From Scleropages formosus (Eukaryota > Chordata > Actinopteri > Osteoglossiformes > Osteoglossidae), in assembly GCF_900964775.1 (NCBI RefSeq), contig NC_041827.1, positions 6,433,501-6,497,500 of the forward strand: a stretch of DNA of 64,000 nucleotides. The letters are read 5' to 3'. This document shows positions 15,313 to 25,571 of the stretch, one piece after another. Position 1 is the first letter of the stretch, and every line of letters begins with the position of its first letter. The position numbers and the translations under genes were made by a program. The notes beneath the pieces are model-generated. The model did not search any database, was not told the origin of the DNA, and saw only the letters and a list, made by a program, of their open reading frames with translations.

Positions 15313-15656
15313 TTATTTTGTGTCCCTCAAAATACTGCATTTGGACGGCATGTGTTTACTTTCTCAGAGTTCTTCATTATGTACAAAGTACATGAATAAA
15401 TTACAGTTTATCAACTATTATCATCCATATCGCTTCAGTCTTACGCGATGAAATGTGTCATAAAATACTTTTGCAGAGGTGTCAAAGCTGTATTATATTA
15501 CCAAAAGAAGTGTTTGTAAACCATAAATCGGATTTGCAAGTTTACAGAATTTGCAAGTAATGAGAGATTACTTAGAATACCTCTGTACTGTATTACCATG
15601 TTAAAATAAAAGAAATTGAATGTACTAAAAAGCACCAAGTGAGAAATATGAAACTC
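15313..15656. other. Intergenic, nothing recognised
   Basis: AT-rich DNA without gene or repeat that I can name. Confidence 0.4.
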
Positions 15657-15668
15657 TGTTTTGAATAC

Positions 15669-15870
15669 ACACATTTTCAGAACCGCTTGTCCTATAGAGA
15701 GTCACGGGGGACCAGAGCCTACCCGGCAACACAGGGCGTAAGGCCAGAGGGGGAGGGGACACACCCAGGACAGGACGCCAGTCCGCCGCAAGGCACCCCA
15801 AGCGGGACTTGAACCCCAGACCCACCGGACAGCAGGACTGCGGTCCAACCCACTGCGCCACCGCACCCCC
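15669..15870 (-). repeat. tRNA-derived SINE, family A, with target-site duplication
   Basis: Full minus-strand copy near consensus. Flanked by CTGTTTTGAATA at 15657-15668 and 15871-15882. Confidence 0.88.
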
Positions 15871-15882
15871 CTGTTTTGAATA

Positions 15883-16297
15883 GATCTACATAATTACTTC
15901 AGACTTTATTTGACCAGGAATAATCCCACTATGATTCAAAACCTCTTTTGCAAGGTGTTCGGAATTTTGAATACACATCAGAGTCCCAGCTGACAAAGAT
16001 TATTGTTCAAAATTTCCTTTGATCCAATGTTGACTCGGCCGTGACAAGTATTGCAGGGACTCGAAAACATCGCCGTCGCTAGTCGGGTGAATGGCAAGGC
16101 TGATACTATGGTACCATACCTGGAGAGGACCCAGCAAAAATCCAGTAGTAATTAACTTTATTTAAGGGAGGGGGGGCAATATTCTTTTGGGGGGGGGCAA
16201 AATTTCTAGCAAGAGCTCCACTTGCAAAACTGAAAATCCAGCATCTAAGGACACAAGTTAGAAACAGTTGAGTACAAAGACTATGAAGAGAATTTAA
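15883..16297. other. Intergenic, G-rich patch
   Basis: No gene. Two G runs at 16168-16198 (GGGAGGGGGGG and GGGGGGGGGG) could form quadruplexes. Confidence 0.4.
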
Positions 16298-16660
16298 TAT
16301 TTACATTTATTTAGCAGACACTTTTCTCCAAAGTGACTTCCAATGAGCTCAATGTAGTGTTATGAGCCCACACACCTTATTCACCATGGTGACTTACACT
16401 GCTAGATACACTACTTACACTGGGTCACTCATCCATACATCAGTGGAACACACTCTCCCTGTGTCACTCACACACTATGGTGAACCTGAACAGCATCTTT
16501 TATGACTGTGGGAGGAAACCAGAGCACCCGGAGGAAACCCACACAGACACAGGGCAGAACATGCAAACTCCACACAGACTGAGCGGGGATCAAACCCATG
16601 TCCTCTCATACCACCCAGGCACTGTGAAACAGCAGCGCTACCCACTGTGCGACCTAATAT
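16298..16660 (-). repeat. V-SINE/DANA-like SINE, family B
   Basis: Nearly full minus-strand copy from ATTTATTTAGCAGACACTT to GCAGCGCTACCCACTGTGCG. Confidence 0.82.
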
Positions 16661-17533
16661 AACTTTAATAGTCACTCTAAGTGGGTCAACAAATATTTTC
16701 ATGTTACCCGTTATTAATTTCCTACACTGGATCATACAACCTTCTCAGAAAACTGCTTCATTACCCACACAAGGTCCATTGGCTGTAACAAACACTCCTA
16801 CGGGCAGCTATTAAGAATGCAATACTGAGACCACAGAATAAGTCAACAAAATGCAGCATCAGCTCTGATTTTGTACATCCAAAAAGTATTAACTGTCAAG
16901 TAAAGAAGGTAGCAAAGCACAACTGTCAACTTCTTTTTTTTTTTTTACTGTGGTATAAGGTGGTTACAAAAGTGAGCTGCCATTCGTACTGCGCTTGCAA
17001 CGAGACGCTGAAAAAAGCCTGAACAAAGCGGGAGGAAGTAACAACGTTCCTCACTTTATTTACTTTTGTCTTTTTAGTGGTTCTTTCCAGAGCAGCGCCG
17101 TCTGTTTTCGCTCACGTTACACTCCTAATGTGTCGGGTTACACCCCACCCCTTCTATCCCTTTCCGGCTGACAGCCTTGGGCCTTCCTCTTTTTGAAATT
17201 TCGACAAGCCTGTTCCTTCTCCACTCGCCGTTTCTTTGAAAACCATCACAACGCACTCGTTTTCTCGTGCAGAAAAAGCACAGGGTAAAGGCAGGGGGTG
17301 TCCCTTGATCACTCATTGGATCATTTTGTCTCTTTGGGCATAAATGCTCCGAACAACCTTTCCAGAAACCTTATAGCAATTTCTAGCTAGTCTCTCTCTC
17401 AATTCCTTGCACGTGCCTCCTTCACGGTTTTATTTTTCCAGTCTGTTTAATCAGCAAAAAAAAGGTAATAGTGCCATAAAAGTACATGCCACATCTATTT
17501 ATTTGCAGACTGTAGTTTACTTATTTTTTACAT
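16661..17533. other. Intergenic, no supported gene
   Basis: The part from 16970 to 17300 is less AT-rich with several CpGs; no coding match or repeat is recognised. Confidence 0.4.
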
Positions 17534-17547
17534 AGAGAAACAGGCAT

Positions 17548-17766
17548 GAGGGAATGTAGTGGTGCAGTGGGTTTGACTGGGTCCTGCTTTCTGGTGGGTC
17601 TGGGGTTCAAGTCCTGCTTGGGGTGTCTTGTGATGGACTGGCATCCTGTCCTGGGTGTATCCCCTCCCCACCTCCAGCCTTACACCCTGTATTGCCGGGT
17701 TAGGCTCCGGCTCGCCGTGACCCTGCTTGGGATAAAGCGGTTTCAGTCAGTGTGTGTGTGTGTGTG
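17548..17766 (+). repeat. tRNA-derived SINE, family A, with target-site duplication
   Basis: Perfect 14-bp direct repeat AGAGAAACAGGCAT at 17534-17547 and 17767-17780 brackets the copy. Confidence 0.9.
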
Positions 17767-17880
17767 AGAGAAACAGGCATAAAGCTGAGTACAGTAGCCT
17801 GAATTTTTACCCAGCTCTCATTCGTTTGCTTTAAGTGCATTTTACAAACAAGCAAAGCCAGAGAACAATAAATATAATAT

Positions 17881-17931
17881 CAAATATACACATAACAATT
17901 TCTATTTTTTATTGTTATGTGTGTATATTTG
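17881..17931. repeat. Inverted repeat (19-21 bp arms)
   Basis: CAAATATACACATAACAAT at 17881-17899 pairs with ATTGTTATGTGTGTATATTTG at 17911-17931 (one 2-nt bulge), loop of 11 nt. Confidence 0.75.
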
Positions 17932-18243
17932 TACAGAAAGAAAACTCCTCCAGAGAGCATTCATATATTGTCATTCTGAGAAATTCTGACTTGCCAGCAT
18001 ATTTCATAAACATATCCCTAAGTAGTAACTTAGATTTGTAATAGCGATTGGAGCTTGTCACAGCTGTGTTCCATCATTGTCACTGCACAGTAAAATATTG
18101 TATGGTTTGCTTTCTATGAAAATTAATTGCAATTTACTATCAGAGGTGGTGTATAAAGAGTGTTGAATGTACTACCTGCCTATAACAAACTGAATGATTG
18201 CAGAAGATTTAACTCTTTAATACAAATGTGCAACACAAACAAG

Positions 18244-18534
18244 TTTACATTTATTCATTTAGCAGACATTTAGTGACTTCCAATAAACTCTATATAGTGT
18301 TACTAGCCGACACACCTTATTCACCGCGGTGACTTACACTGCTAGATACACTACTTACACTGGGTCACTCATCCATACATTAGTGGAACACACACACTCT
18401 CTCTGTCACTTACACACTATGGGGGAACCTGAACAACATGTCTTTGGACTGTGGGAGGAAACCAGAGCACCCACAGACATGGGGAGAACATGTAAACTCC
18501 ACACAGACTGAGCGGGGATCAAACCCATGTCCTA
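18244..18534 (-). repeat. V-SINE/DANA-like SINE, family B, truncated head
   Basis: Starts ACATTTATTCATTTAGCAGA; internal part of the central domain (AGGAAACC) is missing and the head ends after GGGATCAAACCCATGTCC. Confidence 0.75.
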
Positions 18535-18740
18535 TTTGTAAGTAGCCCCTAAAGGAATGCAGGTAACTTTCCTGGCAGTAAGGTTCTTTTAAGACAATGG
18601 GTTACAGTGATTTTCCACATCACTTAGAGGTGTATACATGGATGAGAAATACTATATGATGTTACCTCTCAAGTCACGATTCAGACTTTTCTTGCATTCA
18701 GAATTTTCTTGTTTATTTTGCATATTTTTACTTATTCTGA

Positions 18741-18937
18741 GGGGGGGTGTGGTGGCACAGTGGGTTGGCCCGGGTCCTGCACTCTGGTGGGCTTGGGGTT
18801 CGAGTCCTGCTTGGGGTGCCTTGTGACAGACTGGCATCCTGTCCTGGGTGTGTCCCCTCCCCTTCCAGCCTTATGCCCTGTGTTGCCGGGATAGGCTCTG
18901 GCTCCCTGTGACCCCGAATGAGAAAAGTGGTTCAGAT

Positions 18938-18978
<41 letters not shown>
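18741..18978 (+). repeat. tRNA-derived SINE, family A, with target-site duplication
   Basis: Full copy ending in a long (TG)n. ACTTATTCTGA at 18730-18740 recurs right after the (TG)n. Confidence 0.85.
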
Positions 18979-18979
<1 letters not shown>

Positions 18980-19264
18980 CTTATTCTGACTGGTTGTGTA
19001 TAGACTGGACAAAGTGGTTTTATAAGCTGTGTTCAGTGATTTGCTGCACTGTGTGGTCTGTTTGCCACTAAGGTGGTTCTGGGGTTTGGCAGGCACTACT
19101 GGTACTATGAACTGGATTTAAAAAGAAATTCCCTGCTGGCCCCAATATCTAATCTAGTCCTGCACTTTGCATCTTCTGCTGGCTTGAGAGCTAGAGCATT
19201 TTCTTATCATTGGTTGAGTGTAATGAACCTCTAGATGGCAACAGTACATAATCTAAGTGACTCA

Positions 19265-19790
19265 CTCACTTTTGCTTACCAGTGGTTTAGGCAGTCCAGA
19301 GCTTATCCCAGAGTCACTGGGTGCATGGCTAGGGTACACCTTGGGTGGGATGCCAGTCCATCGCAGAGTAGCCATACACACACAAATTCATTCTTCCATA
19401 TACTGTACACACTATGGGTAATTTAGCATCTCCAGTTCACCTGACTAGGGGGTGTGGTGGTGCAGCAGGTTTGGCCTGTGCCTGCTGTCTGGTGGGTCTG
19501 GGGTTCGAGTCCTGCTTGGGGCACCTTGTGGCGGATTGGTGTCCCGTCCTGGGTGTGTCTGCTTATCCCTTGTGTTACTGGGTTAGGCTCTGGCTCACCA
19601 CAACCTTGCTTGGGACAAGTGTGAGTTTACCTGAACCTCATGTTTTCAGATGTGGGAGGAAACTAGAGCATCAGGAGAAAACCCATGCAAGCACAGTGAT
19701 TACATGCGAACTCTACATAGAGTAGGATTCAAACCTTCACCCAAACAGCCCAAGCGCTGTGAGGCAGCAGTGCTCCCTTTTGCATCACCC
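19265..19790 (-). repeat. Old V-SINE/DANA-like SINE split by a family A insertion
   Basis: 19265-19446 (CAGAGCTTATCCCAGAGTCA ... GGTAATTTAGCATC) and 19624-19790 (TGGGAGGAAACTAGAGCATC ... GCTGTGAGGCAGCAGTGCTC) are two halves of one element, separated by the family A copy. Confidence 0.7.
19447..19623 (+). repeat. tRNA-derived SINE, family A, nested
   Basis: Inserted in the older SINE above; the flanks CACCTGA/TTACCTGA are the likely target duplication. The 3' part is shortened. Confidence 0.72.
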
Positions 19791-19984
19791 CAATCTACAT
19801 GTTATTCTAATTTTATTTGGAAACTTGACCTTTCCTGCGGCCTTAGGGTCTAATGAAAATTTTCTGTATAAACTTGTTCATATCCAGCACTACGCATAAT
19901 TCAGACTGCCGTCTTTGGCAACTTCTAAACGCTCCAGAACTCGAGTTACCTTTAAAGGAAAAAACTGAACAGATCGATTTAAGA

Positions 19985-20100
19985 TGCCACCCCATCCTGG
20001 GTGTGTCCACTCCCCCTCCAGCCTTGCGCCCCGTGTTGCCGGGTTCGGCTCCGGTTTGCCGCGACCCCGCTCGGGATGAGGGGTTGTTGACGATGGATGG
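19985..20100 (+). repeat. SINE family A, 3' half only
   Basis: CACCCCATCCTGGGTGTGTC to GGGTTCGGCTCCGG and a GATGGATGGA end; the tRNA head is absent (5' truncated). Confidence 0.7.
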
Positions 20101-20394
20101 ATTTAAAATGCTAACACTTCCCAGAAATACACGTTAAAACTGTTTTCTTCTTATTCTTTCCTAGAATAAGTTCCAAAAACCTGGTAAAGCAAAACAAATA
20201 TGCTATGGCATTACATTCATTTAAAGAGGGCTGTGTAAAGCGCAGACAAAACCTGCTGTGTTACACAAGCTAGCTGTGGTTCGACATGCGTATCTGCATC
20301 TAAAGCTCTCTGGATGTTTTGAAAGGCACTTTTGTTTACTCTGAATTGGATCACTATGTGTGGCAGTCCATGATTATTAAAAAATTACCATCCA

Positions 20395-20785
20395 AGAATT
20401 ACAATACTCTGAAAAAGTATCTGCATCTTCTGGATTTCTGCTATAATTACAAATTTTTCACACTGAAAGATTTTGGGTGAAGACCTCAAAACAAATGTTA
20501 GACAAAGAGCACCTGGGTGAACAAACACTTCTTAAAACTTATTTCATTTATTTAACAAACAACGCTACCCAACATCAACTGACACTGTGTTGAACAAGTA
20601 ATATTGGCTACAACCAAACACTCCCTGCAATTCAGTTCATCAGACTTTTACTTTGCTGTGGAAGAGTTTTACCCTGTTCTTCCTTACTGAATTGCTTTGA
20701 TTCAGAAATTTTGGCAGGTCTTTGAGCAACAATTACTCAGTTCAGGACCTGCCATAGCATCTCTATTGGGTTCACGTTCCTGGTT
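20395..20785 (-). mobile_element. Tc1/mariner transposon relic
   Basis: Terminal-type sequence GAAAAAGTATCTGCATCTTC at the left and, on the minus strand near 20750-20780, codons for NPIEMLWQ, the block around the last catalytic residue of Tc1 transposases. The middle is deleted. Confidence 0.65.
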
Positions 20786-20975
20786 CACCGGTTCTGGCTC
20801 CAATGTGGTGGAATGACTTACCCATCTCACTCAGAACTGCTGAATCTTTTCCTACATTTAGGAAGGGTCTCAAAGGTCACTTCTCCCCAATACAGCTGTC
20901 CTTATACCATATTGCAATAAAAACCCTAAACCTAAGGTGTGCTGCCCATGGACTGACTTTTTTCTCTAAATAAGT
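20786..20975 (+). mobile_element. LINE ORF2 C-terminal relic
   Basis: Encodes WWNDLPISLRTAESFPTFRK followed by GLKGHFS, the typical C-terminal end of fish L2/CR1-group non-LTR retrotransposons. Confidence 0.6.
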
Positions 20976-22250
20976 CTCTCAACGGTTGAAACTGTGTCTC
21001 ATCGCATCAGAATTTCTTTTTAGAGCAGTAGACTATTTTTGGCTCTGGTTTTTGTTTAGTTAGAAAGTCGTTTACATATTTCGGGTCAGTACGAGCAAAC
21101 GAGCTTCGCAAGTTTCCTGGAAGAATTACATCTTTGGTTTTGTAATACTGCAGGAGGGACAACATTAAAGCAACAGTCACAAATGATGGACCATATGCAG
21201 AAATTCCTGTCCGGTGTAATATAAGCAGGAACACAATGGCTTGTGAAACAAAGAGACTCGCCCACTCATCCTTTCTGAAGGTTCCAGTTATGTGTGCCTG
21301 CCACACCGGACTACATCTATCACGATTTTCTCAATTAAATCAGCTATTACAATGCTGAGGAGTAATCTGTGACCTGTCCAGGATCCCATCAATGTGGTAT
21401 GCCAGTGTTCTCCGGTAAACACAGATCACTTTGTATGGCAATGTGCCACTGGCTGCCAGCACAAAGTACACACAGCAGCATGGCGCCCCTCCAGGGACAC
21501 AGCTCAAGGGCATCAAATATCCCAGCAGTGATAGAAAACCACAAACTTAAGTGCACAATCCAAATGAGCACAAGGATAAATTAAAAGAAGCCATAGCAGA
21601 AATCAACACAGATGTAAGGCAAATAACCCTTTGCTACATACAGTTCAATATATTCATCCATAAAGGCACACAACCAGATTTTCATGCGTTGCTATTAAAG
21701 TTAAAAATAAGCAGTATCAATTTTTAATAAAGAGTTAAAAATCCTAATTTAATGAAACAAGTTGAGCTCCAGAATACATCATTTGAAAAGAAACTTTACA
21801 AGTACGTATTTCAAAAGGGCAAATTGATTACAGGCATCCCTCAGTTTATCAACTCCTTTTATCTGAAATTTTGGTACAACAGCTCTTGGCTTTTATACCC
21901 AGTTTTTGAATTACAGAAAAAAAAACAAAATTTATCCAAAGCATATCCCAAAAAAAGAAAGTCACACATTGTGTCAGTGAAGCAGAAGTGCAGGAATATA
22001 CAGTAGTCGACGCATCTGCATCAAGCTCTCTCTTGTCTGTCAGTCAGTTAAAGAATGTGACAGTGTTGCTTTAAGAGACTGGGGCATTATGGGAACTGTA
22101 TGCAATTCTGCAGGAGTGTCTGTCCGCCATATTGGATGTGTTATTTAACTGAATGATTGCAGAGAAAGCAAAGCAATTAGCGGGAAAAGTTTAGCTGTGA
22201 CAGTTTTAGAAAGTTCTTCATTATAAACATGAGCTGCTCAGTGGAACCTG
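20976..22250. other. Intergenic with unexplained minus-strand open frames
   Basis: Frames at 21007-21306 and 21389-21571 (minus) encode hydrophobic, membrane-like peptides that match no family I recognise. They could be a decayed gene copy. A ZNF143/Staf-like motif is at 22083-22100. Confidence 0.3.
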
Positions 22251-22257
22251 CAAAATA

Positions 22258-22317
22258 TTCTTACTTTTATTCCTTTTATTAGGTATTTATTCCTAATAAA
22301 AGGAATAAAAGTAAGAA
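22258..22317. repeat. Perfect 26-bp inverted repeat with 8-nt loop
   Basis: Arm 1 at 22258-22283 begins TTCTTACTTTTATTCC; arm 2 at 22292-22317 is its exact complement. Loop TATTTATT. Confidence 0.92.
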
Positions 22318-22414
22318 ATACCCTAGCACCAAGTACGTAAATAACGAGAAAGGTTTCTGTGAACCAAACCTATCAGGAATGATGGGAAAACAACCAGTTG
22401 TACAGTAGAGCTGT

Positions 22415-22640
22415 AGGAGAGCTAGTTGCATAGTGGTTAAAGCTACTACAGTTGGACCCAATAGCTGTGGGTTTGATTCCCACTTCTGTCTGTAGTGCTA
22501 TTGAGTAAGCTACTTACTTGAAATTGCTCTACTGAAATTCCCCAGCTGCATAAATGGGTAAATTAGTGTAAATACCTTAATGTTGTAATTTGCTTTGGAG
22601 AAAAGCATCAGCTAAATGCATTAATGTATAGAAAACTGTT
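22415..22640 (+). repeat. SINE family C
   Basis: CATAGTGGTTAAAGCTACTA head, GGGTTTGATTCCCAC B box, tail GAGAAAAGCATCAGCTAAAT. Confidence 0.75.
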
Positions 22641-22699
22641 CTGCCATACTTACTTTATGGTGCAGTTTCCTAACTGAATGCTGGTGTTACTGTAAATGC

Positions 22700-22830
22700 T
22701 CTGACACCATAGTTCTAGCAAGGTAATCACCTTGGTGAATAAGGTGTGTGGGCTAGTAACACTACATAGTATCTGTTGTAAGTTGCTTGGGCAAAAGCGT
22801 CTGCTAAGTGAATAAATGTAAATGTAAATG
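22700..22830 (+). repeat. SINE family B tail
   Basis: TGGTGAATAAGGTGTGTGGG to GTCTGCTAAGTGAATAAATG; head missing. Confidence 0.7.
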
Positions 22831-23774
22831 TCGTTGCTCCTAGACTTAGGAACTTAATTGGGACCAAGAGTGGGTTATGGAAATGTTTTTATGTCACGTG
22901 TGATACGTGAAAAGCGTAAACGAACTAATGACCTAACTAATTAATTAACAAAATGGACTAATGAACAGTACAGCCAGAAACGGGAGTTTGCAAGTGTGTC
23001 CGTGTGACAGTGAAATGTACCTTTGTTTTCTGGGATTTGTAGGCCGCTTTGGAGAAACGCGGGTGATAGATGACATTCAACATACACAGGATAAGGTGTT
23101 ACAACCCATGCGTATATTACAACGACTCTATACAAGGACCCAGTCCAACCAACATCACCATGAAGCCACAGAAAACAACATTCAGCATTGCCAAAAAATA
23201 TATCTCCATGACTTGAACCAAAAACCTTAACTTCCTTCCCTACCCAGCACAACCACAGGGTATCAACATGGGTATTTCATTGAGGTTGTCAAGTGGGCAC
23301 CTCCCTTCATCTGTGTTTCGTTGAATTAGGCTCATGACACCTCCGGAAGGCTCATCAGTGCAGTCTGGAATCCCAAACCCCTGCCTTCCACACACGTTAG
23401 ATGCCCTTTAGCCTCAACAAATACCGCAACTCCACAAACTCAACTACCCCAGTTACACCACAGTTCCGTACATAAAGTACAAAAGTACAAGCAAAAGGCA
23501 ATAACCTGGACTGGATCACCGAACCAGAGACGGGCTGCTCTTTAGCTGAGGTAATTAAACATCCAGAACGGAAATAATACACAGTAAATAACTTCATAGC
23601 ATGTTACAAAGCCCCTGTCTTTAAGTGCAATACAGAACAGCAATGTACATTTGACGAATTTAAAGAGAACACTTTGTGCCCAAGTCCCGATCATTTCTCG
23701 ATGCTCGACGCTCCTGTAAGCAGAACCGGTGACCAGCCTCAGCGTCTGCTTGAAGGGCCAGGTGTTCAGCTGCC
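22831..23774. other. Upstream flank of the lectin gene
   Basis: No gene or repeat recognised. Probably includes the lectin promoter and 5' UTR, but no core element is clear. Confidence 0.4.
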
Positions 23775-25085
23775 ATGATGCTGAACTACAAACTGTGTCT
23801 GCTTGTTCGTAAGTAAAATGAAAGTATTTCTAAGAGGGTCAGAGCAAAGTACCTAGATACTAGCAGGTAGTGTTTGGGGAAGTTATTTTTAGATTTCCTT
23901 TTTCCTTTGCATAAGGTAAAAATAAGAATATGATGTACGTTGTGTTTCATGTTATTCTTCTTTTGTTTCTTTCCAATTCTGTCCTGGATTGTCATTTTGT
24001 ACACATGCCACACATTATTATCAGTTTAATAGGCCGCAATAATCTCATAGCTCTGCTCTTGCTGAGATTTACACCTCGTTACTTTGTATCTGGGCGGCTT
24101 GTACTGTAATGGTTAGAAATGCTGCGTTCAGATCCAAAGGTCATAGGTTTGAATCTCACCTCCAGTTGTAGTAACCCTTCAACAAGGTACATACCCTAAA
24201 TTGCTCCAGTAAAGTTATCCAGATGTAAAAATGGGAAAGCAACTGTAAATAGATTAACACTGTAAGCTGCTTTGGAAAAAAAATGTCAGCTAACTGAATA
24301 AATAAAGATCTGGAAAGGTCCTGCGATGAGACTCGAACCCAGTTCTCCCAGGCTGACGGCTCTGACTGAAACTTCGCTACCTTTGTCTTATGACAGAACT
24401 ATTAATAGAAATATTTTTACTTTTGCAACAGTCTGTTAGCGGGTCGTTCTCTTGTTTAGTTACCCGAATAAAACATCAATATGTGCTCAAAGCACTATTT
24501 GTCCCTCACAGCGTTTTCATCTTTTTGACATCTTATTTCCCTCAATATTGGAAGCAGATCCAACTATTAAACCAGCTTTTCTGTCCTGTTACTTTTGCGT
24601 TTTCTTTCTTTAATATAGAACAATTATTTTTTAATGAGTAAAATGTCAAAATCACCATGACATTGTGGACATTTTGAAATAGGCCTATGTGCATCATCAG
24701 AGCTAAACGGTGCATAAAGGGCGAAAATACTGATGATACCCTAGCATGTATTTGCACCGAAACTGCTACTGGTGTTCATAGTACAGTCTGTTGCGTAAAT
24801 AATGTATTGAAATGGACTAAGAAGGCATTTTCCCCTGAGAGCTCAAATTTGGTTTGTGAGCCCTGGCATGCACCAGTGTGTAACTTAGCATGTAGCATGA
24901 ACAAATAACTTGTTTTTTTTTCAGTAGAACAGTCGTGTTCACTTCTGCAGTGAAACTTCTTTCAATGGCTACCTGCTTCTTTCTTCGATTATGTGAAAAT
25001 TCCGTTAATGGTTAAACTAGAGCTTCACTGCTTTAATGTAGTCAGACTGACAAAGGATATTTGGCACAGATGAGCCAGGATGTTG

Positions 25086-25143
<58 letters not shown>

Positions 25144-25516
25144 CGAGAAAGGAGGGTCACCAGAACCAGCCCTTAGAGCCTAACTGCAATCATTACAACA
25201 TTTCATGATTCTGTTCATATTCATTTGTTGTGAACAGAAAAGTCTGATAAATTCATGCTTCTTGTGTTTTTTTCTAGTTGCAATGGCTGCTTACTGTTTA
25301 GGTAAGTTGGCTTTTTTTGTTCCATTGATCAGTAAATGTGAACCCTGGACCTGAATGGCCTACAAGTTATAGGGAATGTTTTAATTACTGTTAGAATTAC
25401 ACGAGAACCACCAAATGAAGTGAATTAGTCTCCAGAAAATTATTTAGGTATATCAATTAAGAGATGGGGGGGGTGCTCAAAACACCTACAGATACAATGG
25501 CTCTCACACAAGGGAT

Positions 25517-25571
<55 letters not shown>

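Noticed and set aside
22941-23252. 103-codon minus-strand frame upstream of the lectin
   Set aside because: No domain, no splice logic and an overlapping plus-strand frame of similar length; treated as chance.
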